Shown piece by piece: positions 1-8,399 of a DNA stretch of 64,000 bases. Below the pieces are notes generated by a model. It saw only the letters and a program-made list of their open reading frames with translations. It made no database searches and had not been told where the DNA came from. The DNA is from Bradyrhizobium guangzhouense (GTDB lineage Bacteria > Pseudomonadota > Alphaproteobacteria > Rhizobiales > Xanthobacteraceae). Numbering within the stretch: the first letter of the stretch is position 1; every line of letters begins with the position of its first letter. The stretch covers positions 868,001 to 932,000 of the forward strand of contig NZ_CP030053.1 of the NCBI RefSeq assembly GCF_004114955.1. Direction: 5' to 3'. The position numbers and the translations under genes are program-made.

Positions 1-67
1 ATGATCCGGCGTGCAGCGGTTTTCCGAGAAGATCATGCTCCAGGAGATAACGCGAAACGCACGCGCT

Positions 68-1042
68 TCACGCGGAGTAGAGCCCCTTGTCGCGCGCCTT
101 CTGAATCGCGAGCGCGGCGATCAGATCGAGCGTCGGCGTCGACAGGCCGGCGGTGCGCGCGAAGGCGGCGGGCGCCCTCACCAGCACGTCGATTTCCATG
201 GCGCGGCCGAGCTCGTAATCCTGCAGCAGCGACGGCTTGTGATTGGGGGCGGGCCCACTCCGCGTCGCGCGCTTGACCTCGGGGATGAAGTGCTGCGCGA
301 TGTCGTTGGCCTCGTTCAGCATCCGCGGAATGACCTCCGTGAAGGCGGGGTCGTCGCGGACACCGCGCGCCGTCTGGCCCGTCAGCAGGCACAAAACCGA
401 AAGGGACATGTTGGTCAGCAGCTTTGACCAGATCGCCTCGCGAATCTCGGCCACCGGCGGCGATTCCAGCCGCGCATCGTTGAAGACGCCACGGAGCTTT
501 GTGATCCGCTCGCAATTGCGGTCGTCGCATTCGCCGATCAGGAGGCGGTTACGGTCCGGCGTCAGATTCTGCACCACGCCAGGCGCCGTCACCTCGTTGG
601 AGGAGAAGATGACGCCGCCGATGATTCGCTCCTTCGGGATGCAGGCGCGCAGGCGCCCGCCCGGATCGAGGAAGGAAATGTCCGGCGGCGTCGGGTGCCG
701 CGGCGGCAGGCCGATACCGTACCACCAGGGAATGCCGTTCTGCGCGAACACGATGGCGGTGTCGTCCTGGAGCAGCGGCTTGATGCTGGAGACCAGCCCG
801 GTCAATGCGGTGGCCTTCAGCGTCGAGATCACCACATCCTGGGGGCCGAGCTGGGCCGCATCGCCCGAGGCGTTCACCTTGGCCGAAACCTCGGAATCAC
901 CGACACGCAACTTCAGGCCATTGGCGCGGACCGCCTCCAGATGCGCGCCCCTCATGACGCACGAGACCTCGTGGCCGGCGCGGGCGAGCCTGACCGCGAG
1001 ATGGCTGCCGACGGCGCCCGCGCCGAAAATGCAGATGCGCAT
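68..1042 (-). CDS. Ketopantoate reductase family protein (ApbA/PanE-like)
   Basis: 324 aa. NAD(P)-dependent reductase of the 2-dehydropantoate 2-reductase family, cytoplasmic. The N-terminus carries a Rossmann loop GAGAVG at residues 7-12. The catalytic lysine/asparagine pair of the family (K176/N180 in E. coli PanE) is matched by K207 and N211 in SKLLTN. The ATG at 1042 was chosen because the Rossmann strand begins directly there; the frame stays open further upstream but adds a non-conserved stretch. No pantothenate gene lies nearby. Alphaproteobacteria carry several PanE-like paralogues, some acting on other 2-oxoacids, so true ketopantoate activity is not assured. Confidence 0.85.
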   Translation of the reverse strand: MRICIFGAGAVGSHLAVRLARAGHEVSCVMRGAHLEAVRANGLKLRVGDSEVSAKVNASGDAAQLGPQDVVISTLKATALTGLVSSIKPLLQDDTAIVFAQNGIPWWYGIGLPPRHPTPPDISFLDPGGRLRACIPKERIIGGVIFSSNEVTAPGVVQNLTPDRNRLLIGECDDRNCERITKLRGVFNDARLESPPVAEIREAIWSKLLTNMSLSVLCLLTGQTARGVRDDPAFTEVIPRMLNEANDIAQHFIPEVKRATRSGPAPNHKPSLLQDYELGRAMEIDVLVRAPAAFARTAGLSTPTLDLIAALAIQKARDKGLYSA

Positions 1043-1197
1043 ATGATGTCCCGTCCCTGATATTTGGTCGTCGCCCGGCGCCAGCATGACACAAGCCGCC
1101 ATGCGATGGGCGCGGCCGGCCTACGCTGGAAAGATATGGATCGGGATGCGTTGCCTCGGCCATAGTGCGCGCCATCAGAATGAGTGGAGGATCGTCG

Positions 1198-2001
1198 ATG
1201 ACTGCCAGCCCCGTCCTGTGGACCCTCGACGAGCGCGGGGTTGCGACCGTCACGTTGAACCGTCCGGAAGTGAACAACGCCTATGACGGCGCGCTGATAT
1301 CAGGCGTGCTCGCGGCCATGGACGATCTCGGCAAGAAGACAAATCTTCGGGTCGTCGTGCTCAAGGGCAACGGCAAGCATTTCCAGGCCGGCGCCGATCT
1401 CAAATGGATCAACGGCGTGCGGCCGCAATCGCCTGAGGCCAACCAAGCCGCCTCGCGAGCGACGTTCGAGGCCGTGCAGCGACTCAACACGCTGCCGATC
1501 CCGACCGTGGCTCTGGTGCAAGGCGGCTGCTTCGGCGGCGGCACCGGCGTGATCGCGGCCTGCGATATCGTGATCGCCGCCGACAACGCCCTGTTCTCCA
1601 TCACCGAGGTGCGCTGGGGCCTGACCGCCGCGATCATCATTCCCCAGCTCTGCGATGCCGTTGGCGTGCGGCAAGTCCGTCGTTACGCGCTCACTGGCGA
1701 ACGTTTTGGCGCCGAGGACGCCCGCCGCATTGGCCTCGTTCATGAGGTGGTGCCGCTTGCCGATCTCGAAGCCGCGGGCAGCAAGGTGGTCGAGCAACTG
1801 CTTGCCAACGGACCGGAGGCGCTGGCCGAGACCAAGCGCCTGGCGCTGGAAAGCTCGTTCGGTGGAATGGCGGTGGACGATGCCGCCTATGCACGGCTGG
1901 TCCAGCTGCATTCGCTCAAGCGCCAGAGCGCGGAGGCGGCGGAGGGGCTGGCCTCGTTCGCCGAAAAGCGGGCGGCGAAGTGGGGAGGCGGAAAAGGCTG
2001 A
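1198..2001 (+). CDS. Enoyl-CoA hydratase/isomerase family protein (methylglutaconyl-CoA hydratase-like)
   Basis: 267 aa crotonase-fold enzyme. The first oxyanion-hole segment is FQAGADLKW (62-70) and the second is GGCFGGGTG (109-117). Of the two crotonase catalytic glutamates, the one in the GGGCEL position is absent (GGGTGV here), while the second is kept in ITEVRWGL (E137). This GGGxG form resembles the LiuC/AtuE branch (methylglutaconyl-CoA or isohexenylglutaconyl-CoA hydratase). The ATG at 1198 follows a good ribosome site (GTGGAGG, about 9 nt upstream); a longer upstream frame lacks one. It runs convergently to the LysR gene and has no obvious pathway partner here. Confidence 0.85.
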   Translation: MTASPVLWTLDERGVATVTLNRPEVNNAYDGALISGVLAAMDDLGKKTNLRVVVLKGNGKHFQAGADLKWINGVRPQSPEANQAASRATFEAVQRLNTLPIPTVALVQGGCFGGGTGVIAACDIVIAADNALFSITEVRWGLTAAIIIPQLCDAVGVRQVRRYALTGERFGAEDARRIGLVHEVVPLADLEAAGSKVVEQLLANGPEALAETKRLALESSFGGMAVDDAAYARLVQLHSLKRQSAEAAEGLASFAEKRAAKWGGGKG

Positions 2002-2033
2002 GTTGCGCTCCACGCGGGCTACGGCAGCGCAAT

Positions 2034-2918
2034 TCACAGCGACGGAGCGAGTGAGGTTTTCAGCAACGTCAGCAGCGCCTGCACCGCCGCAGCGTTGCGT
2101 CGCCGCTCGGGAATCGCGGCTTTCACCCATAATTCCGGAATCGGAAAGTCACGCAGCACCGGCTTCAGCGTGCCGTCGCGCAAGGCGTCCGCGACGAGAT
2201 AATGCGACATCAGTGCGATGCCGTTGCCGGCGATCGCGCTGCGCGCCAGCACATGTCCCTCATTGGACGAAAGCAGCGGGCTGACCTGGATGGTGATGCG
2301 GCCACGCGGCCCGTCAAAGACCCATTCGGGGCCTGTTGGCATGAAGCTGAGGCAGCGATGCTCGACGAGATCGCGCGGATGCTTGGGCGTGCCGTGCTTC
2401 TTCAAATATGCCGGCGAGGCACAGAGCAATCGTTTCAACGGCACCAGCGGCTCGTCGACCACGCCGCCGAAGGAATGCGGGAAGGCGCCGATCGCGATGT
2501 CAAAGCCTTCGCTGACCGGATCGACCGGACGGTCGATCAGCACGATCTCGAGCTTCAGTCGCGGGTTCTGGGTCTGGAACGCACTGAAGGCATCGGCGAG
2601 CCGCGCTACCGTCATCGAGGTCGGCGCCTTGATGCGGAGGTGATCGACGAGATCGTGGCCCTTCTCGCCCATGCGCGAGAGCAGGTCGGACGCGTCGGCG
2701 ACGACGCCGCGGGCGCGATGCACGTAGCGCTGGCCGGCTTCGGTCAGCCGCAATTGCCGGGTCGAGCGGTGGAACAGCGGCGTGCCGATCCGCGCCTCGA
2801 GCTGCGTGACGCGTTTGGCCACCACTGAGGTCGAGATATTGAGCTTGCGCGCGGCGGCGGAAAATCCGGCTGTATCAGCGGTGGCGAGGAAGGCCTGAAG
2901 GTTTACCAGGATGTCCAT
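2034..2918 (-). CDS. LysR family transcriptional regulator
   Basis: 294 aa. The N-terminal winged helix-turn-helix (about residues 1-60, with AAARKLNISTSVVAKRVTQL) binds DNA, and residues from about 90 form the effector-binding domain. It is transcribed away from the FAD oxidoreductase/ABC operon starting at 3029. The 110-bp intergenic region contains a LysR-type inverted repeat at 2925-2943, so control of that operon is likely. The effector cannot be read from the sequence; it is probably the substrate or product of the neighbouring oxidoreductase. Confidence 0.92.
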   Translation of the reverse strand: MDILVNLQAFLATADTAGFSAAARKLNISTSVVAKRVTQLEARIGTPLFHRSTRQLRLTEAGQRYVHRARGVVADASDLLSRMGEKGHDLVDHLRIKAPTSMTVARLADAFSAFQTQNPRLKLEIVLIDRPVDPVSEGFDIAIGAFPHSFGGVVDEPLVPLKRLLCASPAYLKKHGTPKHPRDLVEHRCLSFMPTGPEWVFDGPRGRITIQVSPLLSSNEGHVLARSAIAGNGIALMSHYLVADALRDGTLKPVLRDFPIPELWVKAAIPERRRNAAAVQALLTLLKTSLAPSL

Positions 2919-2924
2919 GTCAAC

Positions 2925-2943
2925 CTTTCGCGATTCGAGAAAG
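2925..2943. promoter_or_regulatory. Candidate LysR binding site (T-N11-A type)
   Basis: CTTTC and GAAAG flank nine bases, giving TTC-N9-GAA, which contains the T-N11-A core typical of LysR sites. It lies 6 bp from the LysR start codon and about 86 bp before the oxidoreductase start. That position fits autoregulation plus divergent activation. It is inferred from symmetry and location only. Confidence 0.45.
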
Positions 2944-3028
2944 CTGATCGCATATTTTGGTGGATTGTAGCCCTCCGCGCGTTAATTCATAGTCGCCCTC
3001 AAGCAAAGGATTTCGGGAAGGACGCGCC

Positions 3029-4393
3029 ATGCGGGCCACGACGATCAATGAACCGGCACGGCAGGTGCCGCTCTACGGCGAATACGAGGTCGTCGTGCTC
3101 GGCGGCGGCCCGGCCGGCATCGTCGCTGCGGCCTCTGCCGCGCGCGCCGGGCGCAAGACGCTGCTGATCGAGCGCTACGGCTTTCTCGGCGGCATGGGCA
3201 CCGCGGCCGGCGTCACCAATTTCTGTGGCCTGCATGGCAATGTCTACGGCGAAGCCGTCCGATTGGTGCAGGGCATGGCGTCCGATCTGCTGGCGCGGAT
3301 CGACCATCTCAACGGCCTCAACGCACCGCACCTGATCCTCGGCAAGGTCTTTGCCCAGGCCTATGACACCGCAGCCTACAAGATTGCGGCGGACGAGCTG
3401 CTCGCGAACCACAAGGTGCACATTCTCTTCCATGCCCTCGGCGCCGGCGTCGTCATGGGCGCCGACCGCCGCATCGACGCGCTGATGGTCGAGACCAAGG
3501 CCGGCCGGCAGGCGGTGCGCGCTGAGATCTTCATCGATTGCTCTGGCGACGGGGATCTCGCGGTCTGGGCGGGTGCGCCCTTCGAGATCGGCGACGAGCA
3601 CGGTCATCCCTTGTATCCATCGATGATGCTTCGCCTCAACGGCATTGACCCCGCAAGGGCGGGCGATGCCTGGCGCACCATCCCGCAGTTGATGGAAGCG
3701 GCGACCGCCGCCGGCACCCACAAATTCCCGCGGAAAAGCGCGATCGTGCGGCCGCAGAAATCCGGCATCGAATGGCGGGTGAATTTCACGCAAGTGGCGC
3801 GCGAAGACGGCCATGCCATCAACGGCGTCGAGCCCGACGATCTCACCCGCGGCGAGATCGAGGGCCGCAAGCAGGCGCTTGCGGCGTTCGAGTTCCTGCG
3901 TACCGTGCCAGGCTTTGAAAAGTCCTACATCGTCGACCTGCCGCCGCAGCTCGGCATCCGCGAGACCCGCCGCATCAAGGGCGGCTACCAGCTCAGCGGC
4001 CAGGACGTGCTCGGCTGCGCCTCGTTCGAGGACTCCATCGGCGTCAATGGCTGGCCGATCGAGGCTCATGTGCCGGGTGACGTCGTCTTCACTTTCCCGC
4101 CGATCCCGGAATCGCGCGGCTACAACGAATTGCCGTATCGCATGCTGGTGCCTGAGGGCGTAGACAATCTGCTCGTAGCCGGTCGCTGTGCCTCCATGAC
4201 CCATGAGGGCCAGTCGGCGGCGCGTGTGTCCGGCGCCTGCTTCGTGATGGGCGAGGCCGCCGGTTCCGCGGCCGCGCTGGCACTGTCCGGAAACCGGATC
4301 CCGCGTGACATACCGGTTGAAAAATTGCAGGAAACGTTGAAACAACAAGGCGCCTTCATCGGGCGGGATCAACCCGTGCCAAAGGGCCTGTAA
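3029..4393 (+). CDS. FAD-dependent oxidoreductase (FAD_oxidored family)
   Basis: 454 aa. The FAD-binding Rossmann motif is GGGPAG (residues 25-30), with the ribose-binding acidic residue in LLIERYGFLGG (E48). The C-terminal GxxxATHEGQ-like segment (GRCASMTHEGQSAARVSGAC) closes the FAD site, as in related PF12831 proteins. Substrate unknown. It begins an operon-like run with an NMT1-type binding protein 34 bp downstream and then ATPase and permease genes, so it probably acts on the imported compound. A divergent LysR gene likely controls it. The protein has no signal peptide and is predicted cytoplasmic. Confidence 0.85.
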   Translation: MRATTINEPARQVPLYGEYEVVVLGGGPAGIVAAASAARAGRKTLLIERYGFLGGMGTAAGVTNFCGLHGNVYGEAVRLVQGMASDLLARIDHLNGLNAPHLILGKVFAQAYDTAAYKIAADELLANHKVHILFHALGAGVVMGADRRIDALMVETKAGRQAVRAEIFIDCSGDGDLAVWAGAPFEIGDEHGHPLYPSMMLRLNGIDPARAGDAWRTIPQLMEAATAAGTHKFPRKSAIVRPQKSGIEWRVNFTQVAREDGHAINGVEPDDLTRGEIEGRKQALAAFEFLRTVPGFEKSYIVDLPPQLGIRETRRIKGGYQLSGQDVLGCASFEDSIGVNGWPIEAHVPGDVVFTFPPIPESRGYNELPYRMLVPEGVDNLLVAGRCASMTHEGQSAARVSGACFVMGEAAGSAAALALSGNRIPRDIPVEKLQETLKQQGAFIGRDQPVPKGL

Positions 4394-4427
4394 CGGACTG
4401 CAAAAAGAGAATTATTGGAGGAAGCGG

Positions 4428-5432
4428 ATGATCGGGATTGCGCGGATCGCGGCACTTAGCCTTTTGGCTATGATGGCGGTGGGCACGGCCAGGGCCGAGG
4501 ATGCGCTGAAGGCCAAGGTCGGCGTGCTCCGCCTGTCCTCCTCCGCGCCCGTCTTCATCGCCCAGGACAAGGGCTATTTCCGCGAGGCTGGCCTCGATAT
4601 CGAGCTGAAATTCTTCGATGCGGCACAGCCGATCGCGGTCGCAACCGCCTCGGGCGACGTCGATTTCGGCGTCACGGCCTTCACGGCGGGCCTCTACAAT
4701 CTCGCCGGCAAGGGCGTCCTGAAAGTGATCGGCGGCATGAGCCGCGAGAAGGCCGGCTATCCCCTGATCGGCTATTTCGCCAGCAACAACGCCTACGCTG
4801 CCGGCCTCAAGACGCCGAAGGACCTCGCGGGCAAGCGCATCGCGATGACCCAGGTCGGCTCATCCTTCCATTATTCGCTCGGCCTGCTCGCCGACAAATA
4901 CGGCTTCAAGCTGTCTGACGTGAAGATCGTGCCGCTGCAATCGCTGTCGAACGCGGCGGCGGCGCTGAAGGGCGAGACCGTCGACGCGGCGCTGCTGCCG
5001 ATCTCGACGGCGCGAAAGCTGATGGACGACGGCGGCGCGAAGTTCTTGGGCTGGGTCGGCGACGAGACGCCGTGGCAGCTGGGGGCCGTATTCGCCTCGC
5101 CGAAGACGCTGGCCAACAAGGCGCTGGTGACGAAATTTCTCGGTGTCCTCGCCAAAGCCGATCGCGAATATCACGACGTGATCCTGGCTTCGATGAAGGA
5201 CGGCAAAGCTCCGATCAACGACAAGACCAAGCCGCTGCTGGAAATCATCGCCAAATACACCAATCTGCCGGTCGATCAGGTGGTCGGCAATTGCGCCTAT
5301 ATCGACCCCGACGGCAAGCTCGACGTGAAGAACGTCGACAACCAGATCAAATGGCTCCAGGAGCAGGGCTTTGCCGACAAGGGCTATGATGCGGATACGA
5401 TCATCGCCAAGGACTATGTGAAGGCGGATTGA
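4428..5432 (+). CDS. ABC transporter substrate-binding protein (NMT1/THI5-like)
   Basis: 334 aa periplasmic binding protein. A signal peptide ends near GTARA (residue 23). The mature part begins with the KVGVLRLSSSAPVFIAQDKG pattern of the NitT/TauT and NMT1/THI5 families, followed by GYFREAGLDIELKFFDAAQP. A strong ribosome site (GGAGGAAGCGG) precedes the ATG. It forms one transport unit with the ATPase at 5515 and permease at 6281. Family members bind nitrate, sulfonates, pyrimidine precursors or aromatic acids, and the ligand here is not determinable. Confidence 0.9.
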   Translation: MIGIARIAALSLLAMMAVGTARAEDALKAKVGVLRLSSSAPVFIAQDKGYFREAGLDIELKFFDAAQPIAVATASGDVDFGVTAFTAGLYNLAGKGVLKVIGGMSREKAGYPLIGYFASNNAYAAGLKTPKDLAGKRIAMTQVGSSFHYSLGLLADKYGFKLSDVKIVPLQSLSNAAAALKGETVDAALLPISTARKLMDDGGAKFLGWVGDETPWQLGAVFASPKTLANKALVTKFLGVLAKADREYHDVILASMKDGKAPINDKTKPLLEIIAKYTNLPVDQVVGNCAYIDPDGKLDVKNVDNQIKWLQEQGFADKGYDADTIIAKDYVKAD

Positions 5433-5514
5433 TCGATGCGGGCTTCCTTCCATCTCCGTCATCCTGAGGTGCTCGACTTGCGGCTTACCGCCGGGACGAC
5501 ACTGAGGACGTAAC

Positions 5515-6288
5515 ATGGACCTGATCGCCAACCACATCTCCCACCGCTTCGGCGATCTCGCCGTGCTCGACGATGTCTCCTTCACGGTGAGTTCAGGCGA
5601 GGTGGTGGCGATCGTGGGTCCTTCGGGCTGCGGCAAGAGCACGCTGCTCTCGATCCTCGGCGGGCTGCTGCAGCCGACCTCGGGCGCCCCCGAATTGCGC
5701 GGCGCGCCACCGGCCAACAGCCTCAATCCGCTCACCTTCGTGTTCCAGGACTTTGCGCTGCTGCCCTGGGCCAATGTGGAGGAGAACGTCGAATTCCCGT
5801 TGCTGCATACCCAGCTCTCGGCCGCGCAGCGCCGCGCGCTGGTCGAGGATGCCTTGCGTCGCACGGGGCTCATCGATTTTCGCAAGACCTATCCGAAGCA
5901 GCTCTCCGGCGGCATGCGCCAGCGCGTCGGCATTTCGCGCGCGCTCGCGGTGAAGCCGGCCATTCTCCTCATGGACGAGCCATTGTCGGCGCTGGATTCG
6001 CAGACGCGCGAACTCTTGATGGAGGATTTCGTCCGCCTGCTCGCCGATGGCGGGATGGGCGCGGTCTACGTCACCCATAATCTCGAAGAGGCCGCGCGGC
6101 TTGCCGATCGCATTGTCGTGCTGTCGCGCCGTCCCGGGCGAATTCGCGAGGTGGTGGCGGTGCCGATGACACGCACCGAGCGCGGCGATATCGCTGCGCG
6201 TGAACAGCTGCTGGCGCTTCAAAACCGGATCTGGTCGCTGATCCGCAACGAGGCGATCGATGCCGAGCGCGAGGTCCAGCATGCTTGA
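5515..6288 (+). CDS. ABC transporter ATP-binding protein (NitT/TauT type)
   Basis: 257 aa cytoplasmic ATPase. Walker A GPSGCGKST at 35-43, Q-loop in FVFQDFALLPW, signature LSGGMRQRVG near 130-139, Walker B LLMDEP at 151-156, and switch histidine in VYVTHN near 188. It energises the importer formed with 4428-5432 and 6281-7099. The 82-bp gap upstream holds a fragment of a dispersed repeat (GTCATCCTGAGG near 5459), so the gene may be less tightly coupled to the binding protein. Its 3' end overlaps the permease start by 8 bp. Confidence 0.93.
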   Translation: MDLIANHISHRFGDLAVLDDVSFTVSSGEVVAIVGPSGCGKSTLLSILGGLLQPTSGAPELRGAPPANSLNPLTFVFQDFALLPWANVEENVEFPLLHTQLSAAQRRALVEDALRRTGLIDFRKTYPKQLSGGMRQRVGISRALAVKPAILLMDEPLSALDSQTRELLMEDFVRLLADGGMGAVYVTHNLEEAARLADRIVVLSRRPGRIREVVAVPMTRTERGDIAAREQLLALQNRIWSLIRNEAIDAEREVQHA

Positions 6289-7099
6289 TCGTGCGACGGA
6301 CACGTCAACCAATGAAACGACGCGGCGCGTGCGCTTCCGCGGTGCGGGTTTCGTGCCTGCTTCCAGCCGGTTTGGCGGCTGGATCGCGCTCGCGCTGGTC
6401 ATCGCGATCTGGCAGGCAGCCGGCAATGCCAAGCTCGTCAATCCGCTATTCCTGCCGGCACCCTCGGCCATCGTGCGCGCGATCTACGAACTCGCGATAT
6501 CGGGCGCGCTCTGGCAGCATCTCTCGGCTTCGCTGCTGCGCATCGGTGTCGGCTGGCTGCTGGGAACGGCGGCCGGTGTCGTGGTCGGCTTCGCCATCGG
6601 CCTGTCGCGCCTGGCGCGCAGCATCGGCATCACCTTCATCTCGGCGCTGTTCCCGATTCCCAAGATCGCCCTGCTGCCGCTACTCATCCTCTGGCTCGGC
6701 ATCGGCGAAGAGCCGAAGATCGCGACCATTGCGCTGGGCGTGTTCTTCTCCACCGCGATCTCGGTCTATAGCGGCGTCGACGCCGTGCCGCGCAACCTCA
6801 TCCGCATGGCGCAGAGCTTCAACGTTCCCTTCGTCACCATCGTGCGCAAGGTGGTCTGGCCGGGTGCATTGCCCGCCATCCTCGCCGGCTTCCGCATCAC
6901 GGCGTCGGTAGCGCTGCTGCTGGTCGTCAGCGCCGAGATGATCGGCGCGCAATATGGCATCGGCGCCTTCGTGCTCCAGGCCGGCAATCTGATGCAGACG
7001 GATCAACTGCTCGCGGGCGTGGTAATCCTGTCGGTGTTCGGGCTTGTGGTGGGGAAGGTGATCAATCTTCTCGAAATCAGGCTGCTGCACTGGCGGTAG
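6281..7099 (+). CDS. ABC transporter permease (NitT/TauT type)
   Basis: 272 aa inner-membrane protein with about six hydrophobic helices. It carries the BPD-type EAA loop that contacts the ATPase (around IRMAQSFNVPFVTIVRKVVW). The ATG at 6281 overlaps the last 8 bases of the ATPase gene, a common sign of translational coupling; an earlier in-frame ATG at 6260 is possible. It is the last gene of the LysR-linked operon and is followed by a convergent repeat. Confidence 0.9.
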   Translation: MLDRATDTSTNETTRRVRFRGAGFVPASSRFGGWIALALVIAIWQAAGNAKLVNPLFLPAPSAIVRAIYELAISGALWQHLSASLLRIGVGWLLGTAAGVVVGFAIGLSRLARSIGITFISALFPIPKIALLPLLILWLGIGEEPKIATIALGVFFSTAISVYSGVDAVPRNLIRMAQSFNVPFVTIVRKVVWPGALPAILAGFRITASVALLLVVSAEMIGAQYGIGAFVLQAGNLMQTDQLLAGVVILSVFGLVVGKVINLLEIRLLHWR

Positions 7100-7119
7100 C
7101 CGCAGTCATCGCTGCGGTA

Positions 7120-7205
7120 GGGTGGATTAGCGAAGCGTAATCCACCACGTTTGTCTCCGCGGAGATCAAAGAGGGGGTGGATTATGCCTTCGGCTAATCC
7201 ACCCC
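7120..7205. repeat. Intergenic palindromic repeat (GGTGGATTA type)
   Basis: Two inverted pairs of GGTGGATTA/TAATCCACC (7120-7146 and 7175-7205) with short loops (GCGAAGCG and TGCCTTCGGC). They lie between the convergent permease and gentisate dioxygenase genes. The transcript would fold into two hairpins, so it could serve as a bidirectional transcription end. This type is common as dispersed repeats in Bradyrhizobium-like genomes. Confidence 0.7.
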
Positions 7206-7214
7206 AAGAGAACC

Positions 7215-8255
7215 TCACGCGTTGCCGCGATCTTCCCTGAACAGATCCAGCTTCTGCTGCACCGGCCGGTCCGAGAAGCTGAACAGCACGGCATCCTCAT
7301 CCGTCTCGTGCGTCACCCATTGCCAGCTCGGCACCACGAACAGATCGCGCGGGCCCCATTCGAACACGGCATCGCCGATGCGGCTGCGACCCTTGCCTTC
7401 GATCGGACAGAACACCGTCGCATCCGTCGCGCGATAACGCGCGGTCTTGAAACCCTTCGGCAGCAGCTGGATGAAGGTGCCGATGGTCGGCATCGCGAAA
7501 TCGCCGGTCTCGGGGTTGCTGAACTTCAGCTTCAGCCCGTGGCACGCGTCCCATTCCTGGCTGGTCCTGGCTTTCTCCAGCGCGTCGCGTGTGTAGGCAT
7601 AGGGATAGCTGAAGATCGGCGAGGTCTTCGATGACCGCTTCACATCGACCGGCAACAGATTATGGCCGTAGCGCGCAAAGCTGTCGCCGGCGGGTTTTGT
7701 GATCTTCTGCTGGTCTTCCTTCGATCCCTCTGCAAAGGAGCAGTCGAAGAATTGCACCAGGGGGATGTCGAGCCCGTCGAGCCAGAACATCGGCTCGTCG
7801 GTTTCGTTGGAGTGATCGTGCCAGGTCATCGACGGCGTGATGATGAAATCCCCTCGCTCCATTGCGGTGCGCTCGCCATCGACGGCGGTGTGGGCGCCCT
7901 TGCCTTCGAGCACGAAGCGCAGCGCCGACTGGCTGTGCCGGTGGGCGGGCGCGACGTCGCCGGGCACCACCATCTGCACGCCGGCATAAAGCGAGGTCGT
8001 GATTTTCGATTGGCCGCGCAGGCCGGGGTTCTCCAGCACCAGCACGCGGCGCTCGGCTTCCTTGGCCGTGATCAGCTTGCCGGCCTCCGTCATGTAGTCG
8101 CGGATGACATCGAATTTCCAGAGGTGCGGCCGGCAGGCGCTTTTCGGCTCCGGCGTGATCAGATCGCTCATCACGGTCCACAGCGCGGTGAGATTCTCGC
8201 CGTCGATCTTCTTGTAGAACGCCTCGCGTTCCGGCGTCTTGGTCACGGCTTCCAT
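7215..8255 (-). CDS. Gentisate 1,2-dioxygenase
   Basis: 346 aa bicupin Fe(II) dioxygenase that opens the ring of gentisate (2,5-dihydroxybenzoate) to maleylpyruvate. The N-terminal cupin has the metal-binding AHRHSQSALRF (H105, H107) and WHDH (H146/H148) segments of the family. The length is normal. It is divergent from the zeta-class GST isomerase (8400) that would act on the product. Its promoter region at 8280-8303 carries an element almost identical to one upstream of the CoA-ligase/hydroxylase operon, which ties the units together. The MarR regulator encoded at 9022 is the likely controller. Confidence 0.92.
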   Translation of the reverse strand: MEAVTKTPEREAFYKKIDGENLTALWTVMSDLITPEPKSACRPHLWKFDVIRDYMTEAGKLITAKEAERRVLVLENPGLRGQSKITTSLYAGVQMVVPGDVAPAHRHSQSALRFVLEGKGAHTAVDGERTAMERGDFIITPSMTWHDHSNETDEPMFWLDGLDIPLVQFFDCSFAEGSKEDQQKITKPAGDSFARYGHNLLPVDVKRSSKTSPIFSYPYAYTRDALEKARTSQEWDACHGLKLKFSNPETGDFAMPTIGTFIQLLPKGFKTARYRATDATVFCPIEGKGRSRIGDAVFEWGPRDLFVVPSWQWVTHETDEDAVLFSFSDRPVQQKLDLFREDRGNA

Positions 8256-8279
8256 GGCGGGCTCCCGTTCGTTTGTTGA

Positions 8280-8303
8280 TTGACAGTATACTTACAGTCT
8301 AGG
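8280..8303 (-). promoter_or_regulatory. Promoter/operator of gentisate dioxygenase (candidate MarR site)
   Basis: On the plus strand this reads TTGACAGTATACT followed by TACAGTCTAGG. On the minus strand TATACT forms a good -10 box, with TTGACG 16 bp upstream as the -35. The 8-bp palindrome AGTATACT sits on the -10, where a repressor would block polymerase. The same element occurs at 12453-12477. Because it lies between divergent genes, it may also influence the GST-marR unit. Confidence 0.65.
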
Positions 8304-8337
8304 TAGCGTCAACTTGACGAACGACATGCAAGGTCGT

Positions 8338-8381
8338 TGTCATTCCGGAGCGCGCCGCAAGGCGCGAGCCCCGGAATGACA
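8338..8381. repeat. Short palindromic intergenic repeat (GTCATTCCGG type)
   Basis: TGTCATTCCGG at the left is matched by CCGGAATGACA at the right, with CGCGCC/GGCGCG inside. It would form a strong hairpin in the leader of the GST-marR transcript, 19 bp before the start codon. A similar element occurs at 48184-48292. Confidence 0.75.
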
Positions 8382-8399
8382 AAAGCAGGGAGGGTTTTG

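Noticed and set aside
2999-4372. Minus-strand open frame opposite the FAD oxidoreductase
   Set aside because: No conserved motif; the sense strand carries the GGGPAG FAD site and an operon context.
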